Below are positions 45,342-55,805 of a stretch of DNA of 64,000 bases, in pieces. The stretch comes from Roseomonas sp. AR75 (lineage in GTDB: Bacteria; Pseudomonadota; Alphaproteobacteria; Acetobacterales; Acetobacteraceae). The first letter of the stretch is position 1, and every line of letters starts with the position of its first letter. The stretch spans positions 1,116,001 to 1,180,000 of the forward strand of contig NZ_STGB01000004.1 in the NCBI RefSeq assembly GCF_005222815.1, given 5' to 3'. The translations under genes and the position numbers were made by a program. Under the pieces are notes generated by a model. That model made no database searches. It was not told the DNA's origin and saw only the letters and a list, made by a program, of their open reading frames with translations.

Positions 45342-46440
45342 GCGACGCCGCCTCTGTCCACAGCCGGCCGAGGCGCAGGTCCCACTCCGCCGGCTGGAAG
45401 CGGCCGGAGCCGCCGAGCATGTAGGGGGTGAGTTCACCCACTTTCGGCCCCTCCGCCGTCAGGTAGAAATCCACCCGCAGATGGACGAAGCCGGCGCCGA
45501 GCTTCTCCGCCAGCGCCGCCAGGCGCTGCGCCGTCGCGCGCGGCAGGCTGTGATCGCCGGGCTGTCGCTTCATGCGCATCGGCAGGCGCCGGCCCTCGGT
45601 GTCGAACCAGGCGTCCAGCCGCTGCGGCGTTGCCTTGGGGCCGATCATCACGCGGATGATCTCGGGCCTGCCGCCGAAGGTCAGCACCTGCGCCTCCGGC
45701 GGGTCGCCGCCATCCGGGCCGCGGAGCATCGGCTCCGCCAGCAGCCGGCGTGGCAGGTTGCGATAGCCCCATTCCAGCGAGACGTCGAAATAGTCGGTCG
45801 CAAGCCACCGCCTCGCCAGAGCCTGGAGCTCGGCGGGATCGCGGTCGGTTTCCTGGCGCAGGAAGGCGATGGCGCCGGAGGAATGGCTTGGCTTGACCAC
45901 GCAGGGCAGGGGCAGGTCGTGCCAGGGCACCGCCTCCGCCCGCGTCCAGACGCCGAGCAGGGGCACGACATACTCGGCCCCGGCCCGTTCGGCGATGACC
46001 TCGCGCACGCGCAGCTTGTCGTTCAGCAGGCGCAGGCGCGGGTCGCGGTCGAAGATCATGCGATGCAGCACGTGCTCGCTGAAGCCGATGGGCGGATCGA
46101 GCCGCGGCGGCTGGCCGTGCCAGGCGATGAATCGGCGCACCAACTCACGCTGCACCAGTCGCGGCCCGATCACCGGCAGGCGGCGCCAATGGCGGACTGC
46201 CCAGGGCTGGGCGTCCCACGGCAGGTCATTGCGTAGCCTGGCGTCGAGCCGGTCGATCGCCTGCCCCGGCAGGGCGCGCAGCCGGCGGAGCGGCGCCGTG
46301 AAGCGCCAGCTTCGGGAGGCGAGCAGGGCCGCGTGCTCGGCGCGCAGCGCGGCGAGCGCCGCCTCGCAGGCGGCAAGGCGCCGCGCCGTCTCCTCCGGCG
46401 CCGCATCCTGGTGCAGGCGTGCGTCCTGGGCCTCCGGCAT
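45334..46440 (-). CDS. TupA-like ATP-grasp protein with glycan-associated N-terminus
   Basis: A 368-aa protein. Residues about 14-42 form a coiled coil followed by SRSWRFTAPLR (42-52), a motif common in cell-surface polysaccharide proteins. The rest matches the TupA-like ATP-grasp family: NDKLRVREVIAERAG, PCVVKPSHSSG (ATP-binding lysine), LRVDFYLTAEGPKVGELT (magnesium-binding region). TupA attaches glutamyl/glucuronyl units in teichuronopeptide; in Gram-negatives relatives sit in exopolysaccharide clusters. It is located 475 bp upstream of, and divergent from, a PEP-CTERM surface-protein gene, supporting an envelope role. Confidence 0.85.
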   Translation of the reverse strand: MPEAQDARLHQDAAPEETARRLAACEAALAALRAEHAALLASRSWRFTAPLRRLRALPGQAIDRLDARLRNDLPWDAQPWAVRHWRRLPVIGPRLVQRELVRRFIAWHGQPPRLDPPIGFSEHVLHRMIFDRDPRLRLLNDKLRVREVIAERAGAEYVVPLLGVWTRAEAVPWHDLPLPCVVKPSHSSGAIAFLRQETDRDPAELQALARRWLATDYFDVSLEWGYRNLPRRLLAEPMLRGPDGGDPPEAQVLTFGGRPEIIRVMIGPKATPQRLDAWFDTEGRRLPMRMKRQPGDHSLPRATAQRLAALAEKLGAGFVHLRVDFYLTAEGPKVGELTPYMLGGSGRFQPAEWDLRLGRLWTEAASRG

Positions 46441-46856
46441 CGGCTTGATTACAGCACGGCGCGCGCAGCGGGGCGATCGGGAACGCGCCAGGCCGTGCGC
46501 CCTACGCCGCCCTACGCGGCTTGGGCGAAGGCGGCAGCCCTTCGAACAACCGAGAGATGTGTCGTGCCGCGAGGCGTGCGTCGAAGTTTTTTACAGTTCG
46601 GCGGAGAGGCGGAAGCCTCAGGAATTCGTCGGAAAATGCTGTTTGCGCTATGTCTTTCGGTCGGATGGTAGCCGGCAGAATGAAGCAAGAGCTGGCGAGC
46701 CTCGCAGGGTCGCGCGCGGGACGATGCGCATAACCAATTGATTTCGAACAATCATGGGTGCGGTGGAGTGTCATCGAGTCGGAAAACTTGACAGTTCGAC
46801 CGGCAGCGCCGCGATGGGGCGCGTAGCAAGCCGTTCATTTCCTTACATTGTCGGCG
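46441..46856. other. Long divergent intergenic region, lower GC, no convincing gene
   Basis: About 415 bp between the divergent ATP-grasp and PEP-CTERM genes, visibly less GC-rich than the rest of the window. A 10-bp tandem duplication (CGCCCTACGC at 46498-46507 and 46508-46517) is present. Open frames up to about 110 codons exist on both strands, but they lack ribosome-binding sites, recognisable domains and biased codon use. The segment most likely holds upstream activator sites for the sigma-54-like promoter that follows and the promoter of the ATP-grasp gene. Confidence 0.5.
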
Positions 46857-46873
46857 TTGGCACGTAATCTGCT
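46857..46873 (+). promoter_or_regulatory. Candidate sigma-54 (RpoN) promoter of the PEP-CTERM gene
   Basis: TTGGCACG at 46857-46864, four bases, then CTGCT at 46869-46873 match the -24/-12 consensus YTGGCACG-N4-TTGCW at all but one position. GG (46859) and GC (46871) are exactly 12 bases apart. Transcription would start near 46883, about 30 bases before the ATG. The dyad TACATTGT (46844-46851) / ACAATGTA (46896-46903) and a repeated CTTACAT (46842, 46872) surround it. An overlapping sigma-70-like pair (CTTACA 46842, TAATCT 46865, 17-bp spacing) is a rival reading. Confidence 0.6.
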
Positions 46874-46915
46874 TACATAGCCGTCTGCCTATCCAACAAT
46901 GTAGAGGGGGCCAAA

Positions 46916-47509
46916 ATGGCGCGACGCATGACAGGATTGTGGGGCTTCGGCAGCGCCGCAGCGCTGTCGCTGACCGCGATGTTCGCCACGACTGCCGTCC
47001 AGGCGGCACCGATCCTGATCGCGACGCTCGACAAGAACGAGTGCGCCGGGGCCGGCGGGTTCTCGAACTGCTACGCGACCCAGACGGGTACCAATGATGA
47101 CGGGGACAAGCGCTCCAACAGCATCATCAAGGTGAACTCGGACGGTACCGGCGACAAGAGCACGAACTATCCCAGCATCACCGGTTCGGAACTGGATGTG
47201 CAGTTGCTGACCGGCAACGTGCTGCAGATCACCTACACCCAGACCAGCCCGGATCCGGATGCGCACTATGTTGCGATCTTCCAGGCCGGCACGACGAAGC
47301 TGTTCTATGATTCGTCCGCGATCCGCGAATGGACGGTCGATCTCGACGCCTATTTCCCCAGCAATCCCGGCTACTCCCATGTGACGCTGTTCAACAGCGC
47401 CTACACCCCGCCGCCCGATCCCGGCGTCCCCACGCCGGAACCGATGTCGCTCGCGCTGTTCGGCCTCGGCCTCGCGGGCCTCGGCTTGGCGCGTCGCCGC
47501 AAGGGCTGA
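46916..47509 (+). CDS. PEP-CTERM sorting-domain surface protein
   Basis: A 197-aa exported protein. The signal peptide is about residues 1-30 (AALSLTAMFATTAVQAAP). The mature part is a small beta-rich domain with two cysteines (about 43 and 52) in ECAGAGGFSNC. It ends with a complete PEP-CTERM tail: PEP at 174-176, a hydrophobic stretch to about 191, then basic RRRKG. Such tails are recognised by exosortase (EpsH/XrtA), which cleaves and anchors or releases the protein at the outer surface alongside exopolysaccharide. The exosortase gene is not in this window. GAGGGGG (46904-46910) is the ribosome-binding site. The gene is monocistronic, with its own promoter and terminator. Confidence 0.9.
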   Translation: MARRMTGLWGFGSAAALSLTAMFATTAVQAAPILIATLDKNECAGAGGFSNCYATQTGTNDDGDKRSNSIIKVNSDGTGDKSTNYPSITGSELDVQLLTGNVLQITYTQTSPDPDAHYVAIFQAGTTKLFYDSSAIREWTVDLDAYFPSNPGYSHVTLFNSAYTPPPDPGVPTPEPMSLALFGLGLAGLGLARRRKG

Positions 47510-47531
47510 GGCGCCTTCATCGCTCGTCCGG

Positions 47532-47563
47532 AAGGCCGGCCCGCAGGGGCCGGCCTTTCTTGT
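47532..47563 (+). terminator. Intrinsic terminator of the PEP-CTERM gene
   Basis: A perfect 11-bp stem, AAGGCCGGCCC (47532-47542) and GGGCCGGCCTT (47547-47557) with a GCAG loop, is followed by the T-rich TCTTGTTT. It starts 23 bp after the PEP-CTERM stop codon, giving the gene a well-defined 3' end. Confidence 0.88.
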
Positions 47564-47613
47564 TTCCGATGCGCCCCGATTGACGCCGCCGGCGGCCATG
47601 CGAAACACCCCGC

Positions 47614-48600
47614 ATGTCCTTCCACATCCTCGTCACCGCCCCGGACCTCGACGCCTCCGGGCGCAGCTTGCTGGACGCCGCCGGCTGCCGGCTGGACTAC
47701 GTCGCGCCGGCCGGCGCGCGGGCGGTGATGGAGCGCATGCTCGCCGCCACACCCTATGACGGCGTGATCTCCCGCTTCATCCCGATCTCGGCCGAGGCCA
47801 TCGCAAGCTGCCCGAGCCTGCGCGTGATCTCCCGCGCCGCGGCCGGCTACGACGCGATCGACCTTGCCGCCGCAACCGCGCGCGGCATCCCCGTGCTGGC
47901 CGCGCCCGGCGCCAATGCGCAGTCGGTCGCGGAATTCACCATCGGCCTGATGATCGCCGCCGCGCGCAACATCCCCTTCCTCGACCGCACCAGCCAGGCA
48001 GGGGGCTGGGAACGCGGCAGCCCGCTCGGCCTCGAGCTGTCGGGCCGCACCCTCGGCCTGCTCGGCTACGGCCGCATCGCGCAGGCGGTCGCGAGGATCG
48101 CGCTGGCCATCGGCATGCAGGTCGTCGCCTGGAGCCCGCGCCTGGCGGAGGCTGGCGAGATCGCGCCCGTGCAGCGCGCCGCCTCCATGGCCGAGTTGCT
48201 GGACCGTGCCGACGTGCTCTCCCTGCACGCGCCGCTCACCGCCGGGACGCGCGGCATCATCAATGCCGAGACCCTGGCGCGGCTTGGGCCGGATGCGATC
48301 CTTGTGAATACCGGCCGCGGCGAGCTGGTGGACGAGCCCGCGCTGGCCTCGGCGCTGAAGGCGGGCCGGCTGCGCGCCGCCGCACTGGATGTGCGGCCCG
48401 AGGAGCCGCCGCCACCCGTGACGGTGCTCACCGGCGTGCCCAACCTGATCCTGACGCCGCATCGCGGCGCGGCCACCACTGCCGCGCGCGCGGCGACGGC
48501 CCGGACCGCTGCGACGCAGTTGCTGGCCGTGCTACAGGGGCGCCCGTTGCCGGCGGGCGCCTGCGTCAACCCTCAGGTGCTGGGTGGCCCTGACGTTTGA
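47614..48600 (+). CDS. D-isomer specific 2-hydroxyacid dehydrogenase
   Basis: A 328-aa NAD-dependent dehydrogenase of the SerA/GyaR/hydroxypyruvate reductase family. The Rossmann motif LGLLGYGRIAQAVARIAL is at about 148-165. Catalytic residues lie in VNTGRGELVDE (Arg), RPEEPPP (Glu) and TPHRGAATT (His). No ACT domain is present, so it is not full-length SerA. The stop is followed immediately by a 51-bp palindromic repeat and a convergent gene. The 2-keto acid substrate (glyoxylate, hydroxypyruvate or a branched acid) is not assignable. Confidence 0.9.
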   Translation: MSFHILVTAPDLDASGRSLLDAAGCRLDYVAPAGARAVMERMLAATPYDGVISRFIPISAEAIASCPSLRVISRAAAGYDAIDLAAATARGIPVLAAPGANAQSVAEFTIGLMIAAARNIPFLDRTSQAGGWERGSPLGLELSGRTLGLLGYGRIAQAVARIALAIGMQVVAWSPRLAEAGEIAPVQRAASMAELLDRADVLSLHAPLTAGTRGIINAETLARLGPDAILVNTGRGELVDEPALASALKAGRLRAAALDVRPEEPPPPVTVLTGVPNLILTPHRGAATTAARAATARTAATQLLAVLQGRPLPAGACVNPQVLGGPDV

Positions 48601-48651
48601 GCGGACCGATTCAGACCTCCGGGGCTTTCGCCCCTTCGGTCATCGGGCCGC
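48601..48651 (+). repeat. REP-like 51-bp palindromic repeat, copy A
   Basis: Starts GCGGACCGATTCAGACC and ends GGTCATCGGGCCGC. The arms pair over 10 bp (one mismatch), then GACC/GGTC, and a GGGG/CCCC inner stem closes the hairpin. A second copy at 60504-60554 in reverse orientation is identical at 44 of 51 positions by hand alignment. Copy A occupies the whole gap between two convergent genes, so here it may also act as a bidirectional terminator. Confidence 0.8.
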
Positions 48652-48652
48652 T

Positions 48653-49588
48653 TCAGGCGTTGGACGGCACCAGGCGATAGCCCGTCCCGGCCCGCTCCAC
48701 GCGGCCGGTCGCCGGCATCGGGAAGTGGTAGCCTACCACCTGCAACCGGTCGGTCGCGGCGCGGTCGAGCAGGCGCTTGCGCGCCTCGATCGCCACGGGC
48801 GGGTCCATGTCGAAGATCGGCACCCACTCCGGATTGGTCATGAAGAAGAAGGGCGCGTTCACGACGTCGCCGATCACCAGAAGCTGGGCATTGCCGTCCG
48901 CCACGAGGAAGGAGTTATGCCCCGGCGAATGCCCCTCCGTCCCCAGGGCAGTGATGCCCGGCGCCACCTCGGCGCCCGGGCGGAAGGTGGTAACGCGGCC
49001 CTCATAGGGCGCGAATTTCTGCCGCACCATCGCGAAGCCGGGGCGGCGGCCGGGTGCGGCGCGGCTCTCCTCGCCGGCATCGTTCCAGAACGCCCATTCG
49101 CGCTCCGGCACCATCACCGGCGCGTTCGGGAAGGCGGCCTGGCCGTTCGCATCCGTCAGGCCGCCGATGTGGTCGCCGTGGAAATGCGTGTGGACGATCA
49201 GCACGACCTGCGCGGGGTCGAGCCCGGCGGCGCGCATGTTCGCGATCAGCTGGCTGCCCTGGATGCCGCGCCCGACATCCAGCATCACCAGCCCGCGCGG
49301 GGTCTTCACCACCGTCACGTTGAACGGGTTGTTCAGCGCCGGCCCCTGCAGGCCCGCGGCCTGCATCGCGGCGCTCACCTGGGCAGGCGTCGCATTGGTG
49401 ATGAAGCCCTGCGTCGCATCGGGGCGCACGGCGATCCCGTCCGTGACGACGAAGGCTTCGAGCCCGCCGATAGGCACGCGGTGGAAGGCAGGGCCGGTCG
49501 CCTGCGCGGCGGCGGGCGAGAGGCCCGCGGCGAGCGGTATGCTCGCCGCGCCCATGGCGAGCGCGGCCCGCCGGGTGATGCTGGTCAT
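48653..49588 (-). CDS. Exported metallo-beta-lactamase-fold hydrolase
   Basis: A 311-aa protein with a leader (TRRAALAMGAASIPLAAGLSPAAAQ, residues 5-29) that has a twin-arginine-like RR, followed by the MBL domain. The zinc motif HTHFHGDHIGGL (about 110-121) and TEGHSPGHNSF (later histidine) are present, with a terminal GYHFPMP histidine. Start 49588 is chosen as the beginning of the leader. The neighbouring gene at 49602 encodes a homologue of the same layout. Possible activities include lactonase, glyoxalase-II-like or other hydrolases; no substrate is evident. Confidence 0.87.
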   Translation of the reverse strand: MTSITRRAALAMGAASIPLAAGLSPAAAQATGPAFHRVPIGGLEAFVVTDGIAVRPDATQGFITNATPAQVSAAMQAAGLQGPALNNPFNVTVVKTPRGLVMLDVGRGIQGSQLIANMRAAGLDPAQVVLIVHTHFHGDHIGGLTDANGQAAFPNAPVMVPEREWAFWNDAGEESRAAPGRRPGFAMVRQKFAPYEGRVTTFRPGAEVAPGITALGTEGHSPGHNSFLVADGNAQLLVIGDVVNAPFFFMTNPEWVPIFDMDPPVAIEARKRLLDRAATDRLQVVGYHFPMPATGRVERAGTGYRLVPSNA

Positions 49589-49601
49589 GTGGTCTTCTCC
49601 C

Positions 49602-50573
49602 TCAGATGCCGTCGATCCAGTCGGCGGCGACATAGCGATAGCCCTGCCCGTCCCGGACAATCCGCCCGGCGATGGGGAAGGGGAAATGGTAGCCGGTGAC
49701 CCAGATCCGGTCGGTCGCCGCGCGGTCCAACAGGCGGCGCCGGTTCGCCTCCGCGGCCTGCGGGTCCATGTCGAACACCGCATGCCAGCCGGGATTGCGC
49801 GCGAAAAGTTCCGGGCGGTTGGTGGTGTCGCTCAGCACCAGCAGCCCGGCGCCGCCATCGGCGACCTCGAAGGCGGTATGACCCGGCGTATGGCCATGCG
49901 CGGCGATGGCGCGCACCCCCGGCGTCACCTCGGCATCGCCGGCGAATTGCCGGATGCGGTTGCGATAGGGGCCGAAGCGGCGCTCCACCGCGGCGGCAAT
50001 GCCGCGCAGCCCGTCCGGCATGCGGGCGATGCTGCCGGAATCGGTCCAGAAGCGCCATTCGGCTTCCGGTACTGCGATCTCCGCATTGGGGAAGACCGCC
50101 GCGTTGTCACGCGTCGTCAGCCCGGTGATGTGGTCGGGGTGGAAATGGCTGTGGACGACCAGCGTCACCTGCTCCGGCGCGATGCCGGCCGCGCGCATGT
50201 TGGCCATCGCATAGCCGCCGGTGGGGGACATCTGCCCGCCGGTGCCCGCGTCGAACAGCACCGTCGCCCGTCCCGTTTGCAGCAGCGTAAGCGAGAACGG
50301 GATTCGCAGCGGGTCGGTGCCCAGGAAGGCCTCGCGCGCCGCGCGCTCCGTCTCCTCGGCCGGCGCGTTGCGGATCAGGCCGGCGAGGGGCCGCTGGAAG
50401 TAGCCGTCATACAGCGTGGTGACGGTGAAGCTGCCGAGGCGGAAGCGGAAGAAGCCGGGCGTCGCGGGTGGCGTCGGCGTCGCCGCCGGCGCCTGGGCCA
50501 GGGCGGATCCTGCCCGCAGCAGCCCCGGCAGGGCGAGGGCAGCCGCCCCCGTCATGGCGATGCGACGGTTCAT
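49602..50573 (-). CDS. Exported metallo-beta-lactamase-fold hydrolase, tandem paralogue
   Basis: A 323-aa protein with leader MNRRIAMTGAAALALPGLLRAGSALAQ (RR followed by a hydrophobic core), a proline/alanine linker and an MBL domain. Zinc ligands lie in HSHFHPDHITGL (about 132-143), AHGHTPGHTAF and GYHFPFP. It precedes its paralogue by 13 bp in the same direction, so they are co-transcribed. A tandem duplication followed by divergence is the simplest origin. Confidence 0.87.
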   Translation of the reverse strand: MNRRIAMTGAAALALPGLLRAGSALAQAPAATPTPPATPGFFRFRLGSFTVTTLYDGYFQRPLAGLIRNAPAEETERAAREAFLGTDPLRIPFSLTLLQTGRATVLFDAGTGGQMSPTGGYAMANMRAAGIAPEQVTLVVHSHFHPDHITGLTTRDNAAVFPNAEIAVPEAEWRFWTDSGSIARMPDGLRGIAAAVERRFGPYRNRIRQFAGDAEVTPGVRAIAAHGHTPGHTAFEVADGGAGLLVLSDTTNRPELFARNPGWHAVFDMDPQAAEANRRRLLDRAATDRIWVTGYHFPFPIAGRIVRDGQGYRYVAADWIDGI

Positions 50574-50690
50574 CCCTGGACCTCTCCCGCGGACTGATCA
50601 GCACGTCATGTCGTGTGCATGGCCCTGTTGCAAGGTATCGTTACGTTTTGCAGCATTGCGCCGGCAACCGAAGCCGGCCCGACGGCGCGC

Positions 50691-51962
50691 TCAGCGCCCG
50701 AACCCGACCACCGATTCCAGATGCGCCGACCAGCGGAACTGGTCCACCGGCGTCGCCGCCGTCACGCCGAAGCCCGCTGCGCGCAGTTCCGCGGCGTCAC
50801 GCGCGAGCGCGACCGGATTGCAGGAGACATAGACCACATGGCGCAGCGTGCTGCGCGCGATCTGCGCCACCTGCTCCGCCGCGCCGCCATAGGGTGGGTC
50901 CAGGACCGCCACATCGAAGTCCTTCAGCTCCGCGGGCAGGAAGGGTTGGCGCACCAGGTCGCGGCGCAGCGCCTCGACCCGCGCAACCGCCTTCCGCGCC
51001 GCTGCATTCAGCGCGGCCGCCGCCTCCGCGCTGCCCTCCGCCGCCGTCACCCGCCCACGCGCCGCCAGCGGGAAGGACAGCGTGCCGATGCCGGCATAGA
51101 GATCGAGCAGCCTCGGCCGGACCGGCAGCTTCGCCGGCAGCGCCCGGAGCACCGCCGCGACGATCGCCGCCTCGCCCTCCCGGCTCGCCTGCAGGAAGGC
51201 GCCGGGGGGCGGCGCGACCTCGACGCCGCCGAGGGTGAGGCACACCGGCCCCGTCTGCGCCGCCGTCTCCGGCCCGTCCTCGCCGCGCGCCCAGGCGATT
51301 CGGGGGATGCCAAGCTGCACCGCCGCCGCGGCCAGCAGGCGGCGCCCGGTTGCGTCCAGGCTCGCATCGGTGCGCAGCAGCAGGTCCGGCCCGCTGTCGA
51401 GCAGGTTCACCACCGCCGAGCCCTCCCGCGCCAGCGCGGACAGGCGGCGCAGCACCACGCGCAGCTTCGCGATCAGCGTGAAGAGCTCGGGCTGCAGGAT
51501 GTGGCAGGTCCGGAGATCCAGCACCTCCGCGCTGCCGCGCTTGTGGAAGCCGATGGCCACGCTCCCGTCCGGCCTGCGCCGCAGCGCCAGGTCGGCGCGG
51601 CGGCGGCTGTCGGGCGGCGTGACGAGGGTGTCGGCGACAAGCACATCGGCAAAGCCGGCGCGCGCCAGAGCGTCGCGCAGCCTGTCGCGCTTCCACGCGG
51701 CCTGGGCGACCAGATCCCAATGCTGCAACGCGCAGCCGCCGCAGCCCTCGGCGAAATGCGGGCAGGGCGGCGCGACCCGATCGGGGCTGGCCTGCAGGAT
51801 GGCGTCCGCCGTCGCATGGCAGGCGCCTCCGCGCTTCGCACGGGGCGTCGCGCCAACGATCTCGCCGGGCAGCGCGCCGGCGACGTAGCAGGGTGTTCCA
51901 TCCGGCAGCGTGGCGATCCCGTCGCCGCCGCTGCCCATGCCCGCGATGCGCAGTTCCGTCAC
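50691..51962 (-). CDS. TrmA/RlmD-type RNA 5-methyluridine methyltransferase
   Basis: A 423-aa SAM-dependent methyltransferase. Iron-sulfur cysteines appear in CPHFAEGCGGCALQHW (three Cys, about 69-84) and CHILQPEL. The SAM motif is LLDLYAGIGTLSFPLA, the binding site is DPPYGG, and the nucleophilic cysteine lies in VYVSCNP. This is the layout of RlmC/RlmD, which methylate uridine in 23S rRNA; which uridine cannot be told. A reduced N-terminal TRAM portion (MTELRIAGMGSGGDGIA) is present. GTG 51962 overlaps the DUF2721 stop (GTGA). Confidence 0.88.
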   Translation of the reverse strand: MTELRIAGMGSGGDGIATLPDGTPCYVAGALPGEIVGATPRAKRGGACHATADAILQASPDRVAPPCPHFAEGCGGCALQHWDLVAQAAWKRDRLRDALARAGFADVLVADTLVTPPDSRRRADLALRRRPDGSVAIGFHKRGSAEVLDLRTCHILQPELFTLIAKLRVVLRRLSALAREGSAVVNLLDSGPDLLLRTDASLDATGRRLLAAAAVQLGIPRIAWARGEDGPETAAQTGPVCLTLGGVEVAPPPGAFLQASREGEAAIVAAVLRALPAKLPVRPRLLDLYAGIGTLSFPLAARGRVTAAEGSAEAAAALNAAARKAVARVEALRRDLVRQPFLPAELKDFDVAVLDPPYGGAAEQVAQIARSTLRHVVYVSCNPVALARDAAELRAAGFGVTAATPVDQFRWSAHLESVVGFGR

Positions 51963-52369
51963 AACTCGCCGCGGTCGAGCGCCCGGGCGGACAGCAGCAT
52001 CTCCGCCAGCAGCAGCAGCAGGGTCACGGTGAGCAGCGCCATGCCGATCACCAGCAGGCCGACCACATGCACGCCGGCGCCGACCCCGAAGATCGGCTCC
52101 ACGAAGGAGACGATCACCAGCAGGCAGAGCGAGATGGAGGCGACGATGCCGCAGACGATCGCGGCGAAGGAAAGCCGCCCGCGCATGCGCAGCAGCCGGC
52201 GCTGATGGGCCGAGGCGCCATCCTGCAGCGCCCGCTCCTGGTCGCCGATCCGCTGGAAGCGCGTGTTGAGCAGGTTCAGCACCGCCATGATGCCGCCGAT
52301 CACGAAGGCCGGGGCGAGCGCGACCTGCAGCGCGCGCTCCACCGTCAGCAGGTCGTGGCCGGTCATCAT
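51959..52369 (-). CDS. DUF2721 membrane protein
   Basis: A 136-aa inner-membrane protein with three predicted hydrophobic spans (about 13-33, 67-90, 98-125) and the RFQRIGDQERAL segment (37-48) between the first two, matching the DUF2721 family. Function unknown. The start (52369, or ATG 52366) is 10 bp after the glutaryl-CoA dehydrogenase stop and its own stop overlaps the methyltransferase start, so the three genes form a unit without an obvious functional link. Confidence 0.8.
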   Translation of the reverse strand: MMTGHDLLTVERALQVALAPAFVIGGIMAVLNLLNTRFQRIGDQERALQDGASAHQRRLLRMRGRLSFAAIVCGIVASISLCLLVIVSFVEPIFGVGAGVHVVGLLVIGMALLTVTLLLLLAEMLLSARALDRGEL

Positions 52370-52379
52370 GGCAGGGGCA

Positions 52380-53588
52380 TCAGCCGCCGAAGGCGTTGAG
52401 CCCCGTCTGCGCGCGGCCGAGGATCAGCGCGTGCACGTCATGCGTGCCCTCGTAGGTGTTCACCGTCTCGAGGTTCATGACGTGGCGGATCACGTGGTAC
52501 TCGTCCACGATCCCGTTGCCGCCATGCATGTCGCGCGCGACGCGGGCGATATCCAGCGCCTTGCCGCAGTTGTTGCGCTTCACCAGGGAGATCATCTCCG
52601 GCGAGGCCTTGTGCTCGTCGAACAGCCGCCCGACGCGCAGCACGGCATGCAGGCCGAGGGTGATCTCAGTCATCATGTCCGCCAGCTTCTTCTGGATGAG
52701 CTGCGTCTGCGCCAGCGGCTTGCCGAACATCTTCCGCCCGAGCGTGTAGTCCCGCGCCGCGTGCCAGCAGAATTCGGCGGCACCCAGCGCGCCCCAGGCG
52801 ATGCCGTAGCGCGCGCGGTTCAGGCAGGAGAAGGGTCCAGCGAGGGACTTCACGCCCGGCAGGCGGTTCTCCTCGGGAACGAAGACCTCGTCCATCATGA
52901 TCATGCCGGTCGTGCTGGCACGGAGGGAAAACTTGCCCTCGATCTTCGGGAAGGTCAGGCCCTTCATCCCGCGCTCCAGGATGAAGCCGCGCAGCACGCC
53001 CTCGTCGTCCTTCGCCCAGACCACGGCAACGTCGGCGATCGGCGAATTGGTGATCCAGGTCTTGGAGCCGCTGACGAGATAGCCGCCATCGACCTTCTTC
53101 GCGCGCGTGCGCATGGAAGCCGGGTCGGAGCCCGCATCCGGCTCGGTCAGGCCGAAGCAGCCGACCCATTCGCCCGTGCGCAGCTTCGGCAGGTATTTCT
53201 GACGCTGCTCCTCCGACCCGAAGGCGTGGATCGGGAACATCACCAGGGATGACTGCACGCTGAAGGCGCTGCGGTAGCCGGAATCGACGCGCTCGACCTC
53301 GCGCGCCATCAGCCCGTAGGCAACATAGGACACGCCGGCGCAGCCATAGCCTTCAAGCGTGGCGCCCAGGAAGCCCATCTCGCCGAACTCGTTCATGATC
53401 TCGCGATCGAAATGCTCATTGCGGTTCGCCATGAGCACGCGCGGCATCAGCTTTTCCTGGCAGAACTCGCGCGCGGAATCGCGGATCATCCGCTCGTCTT
53501 CCGTCAGCTGCTCGTCGAGCAGCAGCGGGTCGTCCCACTTGAAGGGCGGCAGCGCCGACTTCTTCGCGACCGGGGCGACGACGTTCAT
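52380..53588 (-). CDS. gcdH: Glutaryl-CoA dehydrogenase
   Basis: A 402-aa acyl-CoA dehydrogenase with FAD-binding motifs GCFGLTEPDAGSDP and SKTWITNSPIADVAVVWAK. The C-terminal TYEGTHDVHALILGRAQTG contains the catalytic glutamate in the form typical of GcdH. The enzyme oxidises and decarboxylates glutaryl-CoA to crotonyl-CoA in lysine, tryptophan and aromatic degradation. The start at 53588 is supported by GAGGAGGAATCC directly before the ATG; the longer frame lacks this. It is the first gene of a three-gene unit with DUF2721 and an RNA methyltransferase. Confidence 0.93.
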   Translation of the reverse strand: MNVVAPVAKKSALPPFKWDDPLLLDEQLTEDERMIRDSAREFCQEKLMPRVLMANRNEHFDREIMNEFGEMGFLGATLEGYGCAGVSYVAYGLMAREVERVDSGYRSAFSVQSSLVMFPIHAFGSEEQRQKYLPKLRTGEWVGCFGLTEPDAGSDPASMRTRAKKVDGGYLVSGSKTWITNSPIADVAVVWAKDDEGVLRGFILERGMKGLTFPKIEGKFSLRASTTGMIMMDEVFVPEENRLPGVKSLAGPFSCLNRARYGIAWGALGAAEFCWHAARDYTLGRKMFGKPLAQTQLIQKKLADMMTEITLGLHAVLRVGRLFDEHKASPEMISLVKRNNCGKALDIARVARDMHGGNGIVDEYHVIRHVMNLETVNTYEGTHDVHALILGRAQTGLNAFGG

Positions 53589-53670
53589 GGATTCCTCCTC
53601 GCGGCGCGGCAGGGGCCGCGCAGGGCAATCTAGGCGCTTGCCGCGGCGGGACAACCGCGGCCGGCGCGGC

Positions 53671-55614
<1,944 letters not shown>

Positions 55615-55805
55615 GTGCGGTCTCTGTCGGCCTCGTGCCTGGCGGCGCTGCGGGCCCGCGATAGGGCCTGCGCCGGCAGGATTGCCCCGCGGGCGCAATG
55701 GACGGCGCGCGGAGCCTGTGGGAACGCGGGGCATATGCGCCGAAGCGGCCCGAAAATCAAGCTTGGCGCCTTGCCCGGGCCGGGCAGCCGACCCAGGGTC
55801 GGCGC

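Noticed and set aside
46441..46856. Short frames in the divergent intergenic region as small genes
   Set aside because: No ribosome-binding sites, no codon bias and no recognisable domains.
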